From: an uncultured Bacteroidales bacterium
Lineage (GTDB): Bacteria; Bacteroidota; Bacteroidia; Bacteroidales; UBA932
DNA length: 64,000 bases
Reading direction: 5' to 3'
NCBI GenBank assembly: GCA_934675095.1
Contig: CAKUPC010000004.1
Coordinates: forward strand, 1-64,000
The notes below the pieces were generated by a model, which had not been told where the DNA came from, did not search any database, and saw nothing but the letters and a program-made list of their open reading frames with translations. Both the position numbers and the translations under genes were made by a program. This document shows, one piece after another, positions 54,349-62,975 of this stretch. Numbering within the stretch: position 1 is the stretch's first letter; each line of letters opens with the position of its first letter.

Positions 54349-54434
54349 GCTTTGGTGGTGGAATTGGTAGACACGCGGGACTTAAAATCCCGTGGACAGA
54401 AATGTCCGTACGGGTTCGATTCCCGTCCGAAGCA
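54349..54434 (+). tRNA. tRNA-Leu (anticodon TAA)
   Basis: 86 nt class II tRNA. Acceptor GCTTTGG pairs with CCGAAGC (one G-T), discriminator A at 54434. Anticodon stem CGGGA/TCCCG encloses CTTAAAA, so the anticodon is TAA at 54383-54385. A long variable arm (GTGGACAGAAATGTCC region) and the T-loop GGTTCGATTCC are present. CCA is not encoded. Confidence 0.97.
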
Positions 54435-54438
54435 CTGT

Positions 54439-54587
54439 TTAAAATCCCCCTCCCGTCCCCCTTTTGCGGGGGAAGTCGTGCTACGTGCGCACTATCGCAC
54501 ATACCCGCGCTTCGCTGTTCTCCGCACGGCGTTCACACGCCTTGTAAAATCCCCCTCCCCGTCTCCCCCTTTCGTGGGGGGAGCATA
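54439..54587. repeat. GC-rich double hairpin repeat between tRNA-Leu and the AAA-like gene
   Basis: Two related units begin TAAAATCCCCCTCCC (54439 and 54544) and each folds on a CCCCC-T-rich-GGGGG hairpin (CCCCCTTTTGCGGGGG and CCCCCTTTCGTGGGGG). Such repeats are common intergenic sequences in Bacteroidetes. The second may end the minus-strand or plus-strand transcripts here. No ORF is credible. Confidence 0.55.
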
Positions 54588-54590
54588 ATC

Positions 54591-56183
54591 TTAGGCTTCG
54601 ACCCAGCCGTCAATGGTGCGGGTTTCTGACGAAAAGTTGATGCCGAGACGGATGATTTGCTTGCCACTGGCGAGAAACGGCTTTTCGTAGCCCTTTTCCT
54701 CTATTTGCTTGAGGGCGATTTCAGGAGACAAGTCGCGTTTGAGTTCAATGATATAGACATACTTGTCCGTGTCGAAGACTATGTCAATCCGGCCGTTTGA
54801 AGTGTGGTACTCGGTCTTGACATAGAGTCCCATCATCTTGAGCATCACCGACATCGTGTTCTGGAAATAGAGTTCTAGGTCGCCCTGAATTTCGTAGTCA
54901 TTGCCTGAGAGAAAGGCTGTGAAGCGGTTCATGAAAGACTCCACATCGCCACGCTCAATATCATCGACAAAATTATATACCGAAAATTCGCTGTTAACCA
55001 GAGCCGGGGCATAAAGCTGGCTCAACGAATTGAGGAATCCCGCCTTCACTTCTTCATTAGGATAGTCAAGACTGTAGGCATTGAAACGCCTGTCATAGCC
55101 GGTAATTGTCAGATAGCCTGCCTGATACATAAGGGTTATAGGGGCCGGACTCACATAGTTTGCTCCGGTGAGCGTTTCCTCAGACACCTTGTTCTTCGAT
55201 ATGTTGTCGAGGTTATATCGTCCCTGCTTGAGATAGCGGACAAGAAAAGTCGGAGTGCCTGTCTCGAACCAGTACATACGTAAACGGTTCGCCTTGAAAG
55301 TATTCAGCAGGCTGAACGGGTTATAGACCCCGGAAGCATCCTCGCAGAAATGATAGCCGTCATACATCTTCTTCAGCTTTCCATAGCAATCCTCCCGGCT
55401 CATCCGGCAGGCTTTCGCAAGAACGGTGACGCTCTCGTCAAAATATGACTTCAGCTCTGCCTCCGACACACCGCAGATGTCAGAGAAACTCAGGTCCATA
55501 GAAATGTCGTTCAGATTGTTCAGTCCGCTGAATATGCTCATCTTACCGAGCTTCGTCACACCCGTCAGGAACGCAAAGCGGATAAAATCATCCTTGCCCT
55601 TGATGACACTGTAGAAGCCCTGAAGTTCGCGACGGAACTGCTCCATCAGTTCCGGATTGTCTATGTTATCTATAATCGGCTTTTCATATTCGTCGATGAG
55701 AATGACGACCTTGTTGCCTGTCCTCTCGCAGGCGGCATCAATCACAGCACCGAATCTGGCTGCGGGTTCATCAAACTTATTCTCAATGCCATATCGGCTT
55801 TCCCAGGACATCAGGTGCTGGTGAAGTTTCTCCAAAAGATCTTCCGCAGACATATACCTGCTTCCCGTCAAATCCAGACGCAGAACAGGATATTCCACCC
55901 ACTCTTTCTCAAGGCCGTCTATCGCCAGGCCATTGAAAAGTTCTTTCCTCCCGCTGAAATACGCCTCCATCGTGGAAATGAGAAGGCTCTTCCCGAACCT
56001 CCGAGGACGGTTCAGGAAATAATATTTCCCTGTAGAGGCAAGGCCATAAATCGCCGCAGTCTTGTCCACATAAACATATCCGCCTTCACGGATTTCCGAA
56101 AAACTCTGTATTCCAATAGGGTACAACACATCAGTCCGTATTTTTACATGCCACTTTTCTGCGCTCGGCAGTCTAAAATTCAT
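54591..56183 (-). CDS. AAA-ATPase-like / PD-(D/E)XK nuclease-fold protein (DUF1703 type)
   Basis: 530 aa. The N-terminal AAA-ATPase-like domain has IGIQSFSEIREGGYVYVDKT, Walker A-like LNRPRRFGKSLL and Walker B VVILIDEYEKPI. The C-terminal domain has the PD-(D/E)XK order GRIDIVFDTDKYVYIIELK, then QIEEKGYEKPFLASGKQI. The family is abundant, multi-copy and mobile in Bacteroidetes; function is unknown, with defence or plasmid/phage links proposed. A TAACTTTG -7 box lies on the minus strand at 56263-56270. Confidence 0.9.
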   Translation of the reverse strand: MNFRLPSAEKWHVKIRTDVLYPIGIQSFSEIREGGYVYVDKTAAIYGLASTGKYYFLNRPRRFGKSLLISTMEAYFSGRKELFNGLAIDGLEKEWVEYPVLRLDLTGSRYMSAEDLLEKLHQHLMSWESRYGIENKFDEPAARFGAVIDAACERTGNKVVILIDEYEKPIIDNIDNPELMEQFRRELQGFYSVIKGKDDFIRFAFLTGVTKLGKMSIFSGLNNLNDISMDLSFSDICGVSEAELKSYFDESVTVLAKACRMSREDCYGKLKKMYDGYHFCEDASGVYNPFSLLNTFKANRLRMYWFETGTPTFLVRYLKQGRYNLDNISKNKVSEETLTGANYVSPAPITLMYQAGYLTITGYDRRFNAYSLDYPNEEVKAGFLNSLSQLYAPALVNSEFSVYNFVDDIERGDVESFMNRFTAFLSGNDYEIQGDLELYFQNTMSVMLKMMGLYVKTEYHTSNGRIDIVFDTDKYVYIIELKRDLSPEIALKQIEEKGYEKPFLASGKQIIRLGINFSSETRTIDGWVEA

Positions 56184-56401
56184 TTGGACTGCTCTCGCTT
56201 ATCGAAATTATTTTGCCGATTCATTAACAGGCGACCTCAAGGCAGAGACCGCATAAACCTTGCAAAGTTAATAAACTTTTTCTCACATTTATTTTTATGC
56301 GACAGCCATTTCGGCGTTTTCGCAAGCTTGTCGATTAAGCCATTAGGGAGTTCATGTGTCAAAGGTAGTTGCATTTTGAATTATTATAACTATCTTTGGG
56401 A

Positions 56402-58054
56402 ATGGAGCGATTTTACTACATTACGATGCTGCTGATGCTCTCCGCCTGCAGCGGCAACTGGATTACGGTCACGGACGACCCGGTTACTGACGACCCCGAA
56501 GACGAGGGCGGAATCACCGTCGTTGACGGAACAATCAGCATAGTCTATTCCTCAGGCGGGGCGACGGTCACAGGGGACGAACTGGGAATCGTGAGCGTCG
56601 AGGGGAACGACGTCACGGTCATAAACACCTCGGAGAACTGCATCACCTACGAACTCAGCGGAACGGCGTCAGACGGCTTCTTCAAACTGCACAGCGACGC
56701 GAAGCAGGTCATCAGCCTCAAGGGACTGAACCTCACCAATCCTGACGGGGCGGCAATCAACAACCAGAGCCACAAATACACTTCCGTCATCGTCAGCGGG
56801 ACGAACACCCTCGCGGACGGCAGCGTCAATTCTTCAGGCGACTACAACGACGAAAGCTCCGACGAGGACATGAAGGCGGCCTTTTTCAGCGAGGGCCAGC
56901 TCATCTTCAGCGGCGACGGAAGCCTCACGGTGACGGCAGTCGGCAAGGCGGGCATCACAAGCGACGACTACATCAGAATTACGGAAAACCCTACAGTCTC
57001 GGTTTCATCAAAGGCCGGGCACGGAATCCGGGGCAAGGAGAAAGTCGTGATTGAGGGCGGTACAACAGCGGTCACAGTGGCAGGAACCGGAAAGAAAGGC
57101 ATAAGCACCGACGGGAATTTCTGTCAGTCAGCCGGAAGCGTGAGCATCATTTCGTCAAGCCCGGCGGGAACGGTTGATAACGAGCTCACCGGAGCGGCCG
57201 GAATCAAGGCGGACACGGCGTTCTCAATTGAAGGAGGAACTCTCGAAGTCACCGTCAGCGGAACCGGTGCGAAGGGCATAAGCTGCGACGGGGACGGGCA
57301 CTTCAACGGAGGCGCCGTCAAAGTCACGGCCACGGGCTCGAACTATGGCAGCGGTGGGAGTCAGCGTCCGGGATGGGGCTGGTCATCGGACTCGAACTCG
57401 AAAGCCGCAAAGGGCATCAAGTTCGAGGGCAGCCTCTACTTTGACGGAGCCGATGTCACGGCATCCGCAGCCTCACACGAGGCGATTGAAGCGAAGGGCA
57501 CAATCAGCATTTCCGCAGGCAACATCAGCGCAACTTCGAGCGACGACGCGATAAACTCAGGTTCGGACATGACCATAACCGGCGGAAATGTCTATGCTTT
57601 CTCTTCCGGAAACGACGGACTTGATGCGAACGGAAATATGTATATCAAAGGAGGTTACATCTACGCGGTCGGCTCGGGCAGCCCGGAGGTGGCGCTTGAC
57701 GCGAACACCGAGGGAGGTTACAAGCTCTACATCAGCGGAGGTTCCCTCATGGCGTTCGGAGGCATAGAGTCCGGGGCAAGCATCACGCAGGCGGTGGTGA
57801 ATGTCACAAGCTGGACGGCGAATGCCTCCTACACCCTCTGCAACGGGGGCACCGTCCTGCTTGAGTTCACGGCACCGGCAAAGGGAGGAAACGGCATTGT
57901 CCTCTCGCATCCCGACCTCGTGAGCGGCAGCAGCTACACTCTCAAAACAGGATCGTCAAGTTCGACTGTCACGGCATCAATGTCTTCGTCCGGAAGCACT
58001 GGCGGCCCGGGAGGCGGTGGATTTCCTGGCGGCGGTGGTCACGGATGGCATTAG
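56402..58054 (+). CDS. Cthe_2159-type carbohydrate-binding beta-helix lipoprotein
   Basis: 550 aa from MERFYYITMLLMLSACSGNW with a lipobox at Cys16. Repeated short beta-strands with SG, KGI and DG turns (KGISTDGNF, KGISCDGDGHFNGG, DDAINSGSDMTITGG, NDGLDANGNMYIKGG) indicate a right-handed beta-helix of the Cthe_2159 family, whose founder binds acidic plant polysaccharide. It ends in a Gly-rich tail (GGPGGGGFPGGGG). A TATCTTTG box at 56391-56398 would put the transcript start at about the ATG, so the message may be leaderless or start at Met9. The gene leads the VTC/DUF4956 module. Confidence 0.83.
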   Translation: MERFYYITMLLMLSACSGNWITVTDDPVTDDPEDEGGITVVDGTISIVYSSGGATVTGDELGIVSVEGNDVTVINTSENCITYELSGTASDGFFKLHSDAKQVISLKGLNLTNPDGAAINNQSHKYTSVIVSGTNTLADGSVNSSGDYNDESSDEDMKAAFFSEGQLIFSGDGSLTVTAVGKAGITSDDYIRITENPTVSVSSKAGHGIRGKEKVVIEGGTTAVTVAGTGKKGISTDGNFCQSAGSVSIISSSPAGTVDNELTGAAGIKADTAFSIEGGTLEVTVSGTGAKGISCDGDGHFNGGAVKVTATGSNYGSGGSQRPGWGWSSDSNSKAAKGIKFEGSLYFDGADVTASAASHEAIEAKGTISISAGNISATSSDDAINSGSDMTITGGNVYAFSSGNDGLDANGNMYIKGGYIYAVGSGSPEVALDANTEGGYKLYISGGSLMAFGGIESGASITQAVVNVTSWTANASYTLCNGGTVLLEFTAPAKGGNGIVLSHPDLVSGSSYTLKTGSSSSTVTASMSSSGSTGGPGGGGFPGGGGHGWH

Positions 58055-58072
58055 TATTTAACATACAACTAT

Positions 58073-58486
58073 ATGAAACGGAATTTTTTACTCGCAACAC
58101 TCATTTTCGCGGCATTCGGCATTTCGCTGACGGCGCAGGAAACGACGAAACCGTCGAAAAGCAATATGACCGTAAAGGAATGGAAGGTCGATGCGGCGAC
58201 GAACCAGAAAGTCCTCGATCATGTGACGATTTACAACGAAAACGGAAGGAAAGTCGAGGAAATCGAGTACGACAGCAAGGGAATAAAATGGAGGAAAAAA
58301 TATGAAATCGGCCCGAACGGGAAAATTGTCCGCGAACTCGTCTATAACGGCGCGAACAAGCTCGACAATGTGAGGAAATTCGAATTCGACGAGTTCGGAC
58401 GCAAGAAAACGGAATATGTCTATGACGCGAAAGGAAGGCTCAAGCGATACAAGGTCTATGAATATATCCCCGGAGAAGGCAAGTGA
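58073..58486 (+). CDS. Small secreted protein with repeat-like strands
   Basis: 137 aa with a signal peptide (LLATLIFAAFGISLTAQ). The mature part has repeating strand-turn units (VTIYNENGRKVEEIEYDSKG, KYEIGPNGKIVRELVY, KFEFDEFGRKKTEYVYDAKG), like YD/MORN-type repeats in exported Bacteroidetes proteins. It starts 18 bp after the beta-helix gene and precedes the VTC gene. Function unknown. Confidence 0.75.
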   Translation: MKRNFLLATLIFAAFGISLTAQETTKPSKSNMTVKEWKVDAATNQKVLDHVTIYNENGRKVEEIEYDSKGIKWRKKYEIGPNGKIVRELVYNGANKLDNVRKFEFDEFGRKKTEYVYDAKGRLKRYKVYEYIPGEGK

Positions 58487-58505
58487 CACAACTCCGGTCA
58501 AGAGT

Positions 58506-59354
58506 ATGACCACCGTCGCAGCAGACGGCATCGTTCATGGCAGTCCATCTGGCCTCGGAGAGCTGCTTTCCGCCTTCGCGCCCATCACGCTTGAGGAGAT
58601 GGACTCAATCAGGCTGATGAACCGCATTGACAGCAAGTATCTCACTGACACTCAGGAGCTCAAGGCATTGCTTGAAGATGCAGCCGCACGGGGGTATCGA
58701 GTCTTTGAACAGGGCGGCGAAAGGCTGCACGGCTACGACAGCATCTACTTCGACACCCCGGCGCTCCGTATGTTCACTGAGCACCGGCGCGGAAAGGCGG
58801 TGAGACAGAAAGTGCGGACACGGGAATATGTCGAATCGGGACTATGCTTTCTCGAAGTAAAGCGCAAGAACAACCACGGGAGGACAAAAAAGAAGCGTAC
58901 AGCAATTCCTCCCGCGCTCTTTGAAGATTTTCGCGGCAATGAAGAGGTCTGCTCATGGCTGGCGGGACATTCGGACTATGATGCGATGTCCATTTCCCCG
59001 TCCCTTGAGACCTCGTTCAGCCGCATCACCTTGGTGAACAGCGGTTTGAGCGAACGTCTGACCATAGACGTCGCGGTCTCGTTCCGCAATCTCAGGACAG
59101 GGACGGTCTCGGACATCGGAGAGGCTGTCATCATCGAGCTGAAGCAGGACGGACGGCTACGCAGCGAGATGCAGGACATCCTGCTGCGATACAGGGTGAA
59201 GCCGGTGAGGGTCAGCAAATACTGCATAGGCATCGTCTCGACGAACTCCGGCGTGCATCCGGGACGGTTCAAGCAAAAAATGAGAACAATAGAGAAAATT
59301 AACAAAAACTTTTATTTAAGATGTTACAAACCTGTTATACTGCAGCCGCTTTAG
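58506..59354 (+). CDS. VTC-domain (polyphosphate polymerase-like) protein
   Basis: 282 aa from the ATG at 58506; earlier in-frame ATGs at 58416 and 58458 overlap the previous gene. The VTC/CYTH tunnel motifs are visible: RLMNRIDSKYLTD, YDSIYFDTPALRMF, QKVRTREYVESGLCFLEVKRK, RITLVNSGLSERLTIDVAVSF and VIIELKQDGRL. Yeast Vtc4 of this family makes polyphosphate; bacterial members next to DUF4956 are uncharacterised and often placed with CotH kinases and beta-helix proteins. It overlaps the DUF4956 gene by 34 bp. Confidence 0.87.
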   Translation: MTTVAADGIVHGSPSGLGELLSAFAPITLEEMDSIRLMNRIDSKYLTDTQELKALLEDAAARGYRVFEQGGERLHGYDSIYFDTPALRMFTEHRRGKAVRQKVRTREYVESGLCFLEVKRKNNHGRTKKKRTAIPPALFEDFRGNEEVCSWLAGHSDYDAMSISPSLETSFSRITLVNSGLSERLTIDVAVSFRNLRTGTVSDIGEAVIIELKQDGRLRSEMQDILLRYRVKPVRVSKYCIGIVSTNSGVHPGRFKQKMRTIEKINKNFYLRCYKPVILQPL

Positions 59355-60088
59355 ACGAGAGCGAGCTCCTTCAGACGCTCGTGGAACCGACGATGACGAC
59401 GACACAGAGCCTCGGAGAACTCGCCCTGAGGTTCTTCCTCAACCTGCTCGTCTGCTGGACTCTCGTGCATTTCTTCTACTACCCGAAAAGCCGCCGCAAG
59501 GACTATGTGTTCACGTTCCTGACCTTCTCCTCGGCGATGCTCCTGCTGCTCTACGCAATGGGCAGGGTTGATGTGGGAGTGGGGCTCACCCTCGGCCTCT
59601 TCGCGATTTTCGGAGTCATCCGCTACCGCACGGAGACAGTTCCTATTCGCGAGATGACCTACCTGTTCATCATCATAGCCCTCTCCGCCGTCAACGGACT
59701 CACCCCTCTTTTCAGAATGGTCGGAATGGGCGAAGCGACTGCGCACTACACCCTCGGCTGGGGCGACCTCGCGGTTGCAGTTTCGGCCAACGCGCTGTCC
59801 GTCATCCTGATATGGGTTCTTGAAAGCAGCCGCAGCCTGCGTCGGAGCGCGTCCAAAGTCATTCTCTACGACCGCATCGACCTCATCGTCCCCGAACGCC
59901 GCGACGAACTTTTCGCCGACATCCATCAGCGCTGCGGCATAGTCCCGACCGACGTCGAAATCGGAAACATTGACTTTCTGAAGGATTCCGCATATATAAA
60001 GATATATTACGAAACGGACGGAAAATCGGCATCGACGATGGACGGGGTCGTCAGGCGCAAGCAGTTCGTTGAGAATCAGACCTTTTGA
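59321..60088 (+). CDS. DUF4956 membrane protein
   Basis: 255 aa with four hydrophobic helices (about 30-47, 58-73, 78-95 and 105-120, plus a later one near 148-165), including VGLTLGLFAIFGVIRYRTETVPIREMTYLF, the family hallmark in two parts. The C-terminal about 80 residues are cytoplasmic and end YIKIYYETDGKS. DUF4956 is nearly always adjacent to a VTC gene; the pair is thought to act at the membrane in phosphate-polymer or surface-matrix chemistry. The 34-bp overlap with the VTC gene indicates coupled translation. Confidence 0.88.
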   Translation: MLQTCYTAAALDESELLQTLVEPTMTTTQSLGELALRFFLNLLVCWTLVHFFYYPKSRRKDYVFTFLTFSSAMLLLLYAMGRVDVGVGLTLGLFAIFGVIRYRTETVPIREMTYLFIIIALSAVNGLTPLFRMVGMGEATAHYTLGWGDLAVAVSANALSVILIWVLESSRSLRRSASKVILYDRIDLIVPERRDELFADIHQRCGIVPTDVEIGNIDFLKDSAYIKIYYETDGKSASTMDGVVRRKQFVENQTF

Positions 60089-60202
60089 GGAATCTCCGGG
60101 AAAAATGACCCGGGGCGCATAACATTTCACAATCATAATCGTCTTATACATTGCCTGCGGCTCGTGCGCAAACGGCCGGGCACGACACATATAAACAAAA
60201 GA

Positions 60203-61015
60203 ATGATGAAAACGACGGAAAAAATCTTCAAGGCGGCAGCAGCTGCCGTCCTTGCATTGTCGGCGGCATGGCTGACAAAAATTGACGCTTCCGCCCAGAA
60301 TGCTGGAGTCAGCGTGAGAACATCTGCGGAAGTGGACTGGAAAGTGCGTAAGGGACTCCATCTCAGTGCCGGATATGAACTCAGGACAAAAAACTCGCTC
60401 TCAGGAGTAGAACGGCATCAGGCCTCCGTCGGAATCGAATACAAGGTCTGCAACTATTTCAAGGTCGGCGGCGAATACATCTTCATCGGTCACTTCAATT
60501 CCGCGGACACCTTCAAGCCACGTCACCGCTTCTCCCTTAACCTGACCGGCCAGTACGACGCCGGAAACTGGAAGTTTTCCCTCCGCGAGAAACTTCAGCT
60601 CACGCACCACGCCTACGACCTCAACGAGTTTCAGGACACGCCGAACGCGCTCCAGCTGAAATCTCGCTTTACAGTGAAGTATCAGGGATTCAGGCACATA
60701 GAACCTTTCATCTATGTCGAGCTGCGCAACATCTTCAACGCCCCGAAATGCTCGGCGACATGGAGTGAAACCTCGGCGGCCTACACGACCTACAAGTTCC
60801 TCGGCTACAGCCACGCCTACCTCAACCGAGTCCGCACCGCCGCCGGCTTCGACTGGAACATCACGCGGGCGCACAGCATCGAGTTCACGCTGATGTACAA
60901 CTGGGTTCATTCCCTCGAAATCGACACGAATAAGGAAGGGACGGTACTCAAGAGCCTCTACTGGAAGACAAAGCACGAGTTCCCCCTCTGCGTCGGCTAC
61001 AAGTTCTCGTTCTAA
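60203..61015 (+). CDS. DUF2490 outer-membrane beta-barrel protein
   Basis: 270 aa from the ATG at 60203. Signal peptide up to about IDASAQN, then amphipathic strands typical of DUF2490 (AEVDWKVRKGLHLSAGYELR, GIEYKVCNYFKVGGEYIF, PRHRFSLNLTGQYD) and a final aromatic strand LCVGYKFSF. It is likely a small outer-membrane barrel of the VTC module. Three 22-bp repeats begin three bases after its stop codon. Confidence 0.85.
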   Translation: MMKTTEKIFKAAAAAVLALSAAWLTKIDASAQNAGVSVRTSAEVDWKVRKGLHLSAGYELRTKNSLSGVERHQASVGIEYKVCNYFKVGGEYIFIGHFNSADTFKPRHRFSLNLTGQYDAGNWKFSLREKLQLTHHAYDLNEFQDTPNALQLKSRFTVKYQGFRHIEPFIYVELRNIFNAPKCSATWSETSAAYTTYKFLGYSHAYLNRVRTAAGFDWNITRAHSIEFTLMYNWVHSLEIDTNKEGTVLKSLYWKTKHEFPLCVGYKFSF

Positions 61016-61017
61016 AT

Positions 61018-61078
61018 CCACATTTCACCGAAAAATTTTCCACATTTCACCGAAAAATTTTCCACATTTCACCGAATT
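61018..61078 (+). repeat. Tandem 22-bp repeat, nearly three copies
   Basis: Units starting CCACATTTCACCGAAAAA begin at 61018, 61040 and 61062; the last is cut after 17 bases. The 22-bp period is two helical turns, suitable for a DNA-binding protein. It lies between the DUF2490 gene and the DUF4143 ATPase gene and could regulate the latter. Confidence 0.8.
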
Positions 61079-61149
61079 TCAGAACAACTACTTGATTATC
61101 AAAATATTTATCCCCATCTTTGTCCGATACAAAAAAAAATTAGACATAG

Positions 61150-62442
61150 ATGGGGACTTTTGAATACAAGAAGCGGATTGCAGATGCACTGCTTGAGAAA
61201 AAACTCCACTCCACGGGAGCTGTCGTCATTGAAGGACCCAAATGGTGCGGAAAGACAACAAGCGCCGAGCAGATGGCCCAAAGCGTGAACTATGTTTCCG
61301 ACCCGGCAAATTATGCAAGAAATCTCATCTTGGCGGACATGGATATCAATTCATTGCTTGATGGGGAAAAGCCACGATTGCTTGACGAATGGCAGGCAAT
61401 CCCACAGCTTTGGGACGCGGTCCGATATTCAATCGACAGAAGCAAGCAAGTCGGGCAGTTCATACTCACGGGTTCAGCCGTCCCGCTGAGCGGTGATGAA
61501 AAGGCGAAAATCCACCACACGGGAACAGGAAGAATCTCCAGAATCCGGATGAGGCCCATGTCCCTCTTTGAATCCGGGGATTCTAACGGAGCAATCAGTC
61601 TCTCCGCTCTTTTCGACAATGCATCGACTGGGATATTGGCAGAATGCGCTCTGAAGATAGAGGACATATCATTCCTGATTTGCCGAGGAGGATGGCCCAT
61701 CGCGACAAGCCTCAGGCAAGAGTATGCTCTCGAAACAGCCCGTGCCTATTACGATGCCGTCACAGAAACGGACATTTCCTCTGTAGATGGCATCAACAGG
61801 AGTCCGTCCAGAACTAAAAGGCTAATGAGGTCTCTTGCGCGGCATCAGGGGACACAGGTGCCAATTGTGGGAATCAAGAACGACATGGCGGCCAATGATA
61901 CGGACAGTCTTGACGAGGGAACGGTATCTTCCTATCTCGAAGTCCTCAAAAAGATTTTTGTAATTGAGGATATGGAAGCATGGAATCCCAATCTCCGCTC
62001 AAAGGCGGCAATCCGGACAAGCGACACACGCTATTTTGTGGATCCGTCCATTGCATCCGCCGCCCTGGGGCTCGGGCCGGCCGACCTGAAAAATGACCTC
62101 AACACTCTGGGGCTGCTCTTTGAAACGATGGCGGCAAGGGATCTTCGCGTCTATGCGGATGCCTTGGACGGCAACGTCTTCCACTACCGCGACAGCAACG
62201 GTCTCGAATGCGATGCCGTGATTCACCTCCGTAACGGCAGGTATGCCCTCGTGGAAATGAAGCTCGGCGGTCAGAAACTAATCGACGAAGGAGCGGAATC
62301 ATTAAACTGCCTTGAAACAAGAATCGACACGGACAAAATGCACGCCCCATCATTCAAGATGGTCCTGACAGCCGTAGGAAACATGGCCTACAAACGCAGC
62401 GACGGCGTTTATGTCGTCCCGATAGGCTGCCTGCGACCGTAA
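61150..62442 (+). CDS. AAA ATPase with DUF4143 domain
   Basis: 430 aa, intact. Walker A IEGPKWCGKTTSAEQ (Lys35), Walker B-like RLLDEWQAIPQLWD, sensor LTGSAVPLSGDE, and the RGGWP motif (ICRGGWPIATSL) that marks this family. The C-terminal DUF4143 part carries a nuclease-like strand (HYRDSNGLECDAVIHLRNGR, ALVEMKLGG). These ATPases are numerous and laterally mobile in gut bacteria; function is unknown. Two truncated relatives occur at 44600 and 62452. Confidence 0.92.
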   Translation: MGTFEYKKRIADALLEKKLHSTGAVVIEGPKWCGKTTSAEQMAQSVNYVSDPANYARNLILADMDINSLLDGEKPRLLDEWQAIPQLWDAVRYSIDRSKQVGQFILTGSAVPLSGDEKAKIHHTGTGRISRIRMRPMSLFESGDSNGAISLSALFDNASTGILAECALKIEDISFLICRGGWPIATSLRQEYALETARAYYDAVTETDISSVDGINRSPSRTKRLMRSLARHQGTQVPIVGIKNDMAANDTDSLDEGTVSSYLEVLKKIFVIEDMEAWNPNLRSKAAIRTSDTRYFVDPSIASAALGLGPADLKNDLNTLGLLFETMAARDLRVYADALDGNVFHYRDSNGLECDAVIHLRNGRYALVEMKLGGQKLIDEGAESLNCLETRIDTDKMHAPSFKMVLTAVGNMAYKRSDGVYVVPIGCLRP

Positions 62443-62451
62443 TGATGATTT

Positions 62452-62757
62452 TCATAGTAGCGCCGTCAACAGCCACTTCCATGCGGGGACAACCCTTATC
62501 GTCTTCCCCTCATTTACCATTTCCGAAGGCTCGCCGTTCGTGACTATCGTCAGATTATCACACCCTGTCACTTCTGATGCCTCCACAAGACCGGCGACCT
62601 CGCGACTTCGTGTTTCCGGAGAAGACATGTCCCAGCACACCTGAATCAGTTCCGACACCGTATCTTCACGCTGCAGGACAAAGTCGCATTCTGTCTTCCC
62701 AAGATAATATGACACTCTTTCAAACGGCCGCATCGTCCTTTTCAGATGCAATAACAA
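62452..62757 (-). pseudogene. C-terminal relic of a second DUF4143-type ATPase
   Basis: The frame (open to 62820) encodes LLLHLKRTMRPFERVSYYLG, KTECDFVLQRED and ELIQVCWDMSSPETRSRE, the standard end of DUF4143 ATPases. The ATPase domain is missing. The first codons of the frame run through the adjacent inverted repeat and are not conserved. It converges with the intact copy at 61150. Confidence 0.75.
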
Positions 62758-62758
62758 T

Positions 62759-62811
62759 GTTTCCCCCAAAACAGGAGACTTTTTAGAAATATTTCCTGTT
62801 TTTGGGGAAAC
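62759..62811. repeat. 18-bp inverted repeat directly upstream of the second DUF4143 relic
   Basis: Arms 62759-62776 and 62794-62811 pair at 17 of 18 positions around a 17-nt loop; the core is GTTTCCCCCAAAAC. It closely resembles the hairpin core at 44484-44537 (GTTTCCGCCAAAAA), also next to a DUF4143 relic. Confidence 0.6.
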
Positions 62812-62922
62812 ATTCATCATTTGTCATGCGTCCTTCACGCCATTTAACATTTCGCGAGAGGCATTACGATATATGACCTCCGCTAATAAAGACACCCGAA
62901 TGCCATAGAGGAATTTTATACG

Positions 62923-62974
62923 TTGTTTATTCCAATAAACAAATATCAACAAAATCTGTTTATTAAGATAAACA
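62923..62974. promoter_or_regulatory. Two TGTTTAT-type palindromes downstream of the Fic relic
   Basis: TTGTTTATT-CC-AATAAACAA (62923-62942) and TGTTTAT-TAAG-ATAAACA (62957-62974) share the same half-site, 33 bp apart start to start. They look like paired operators of a gene lost from this place, perhaps the start of the truncated ATPase gene. Confidence 0.45.
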
Positions 62975-62975
62975 A

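Noticed and set aside
61018-61078. CRISPR array
   Set aside because: The copies are directly adjacent with no spacers and no cas genes are in the window.
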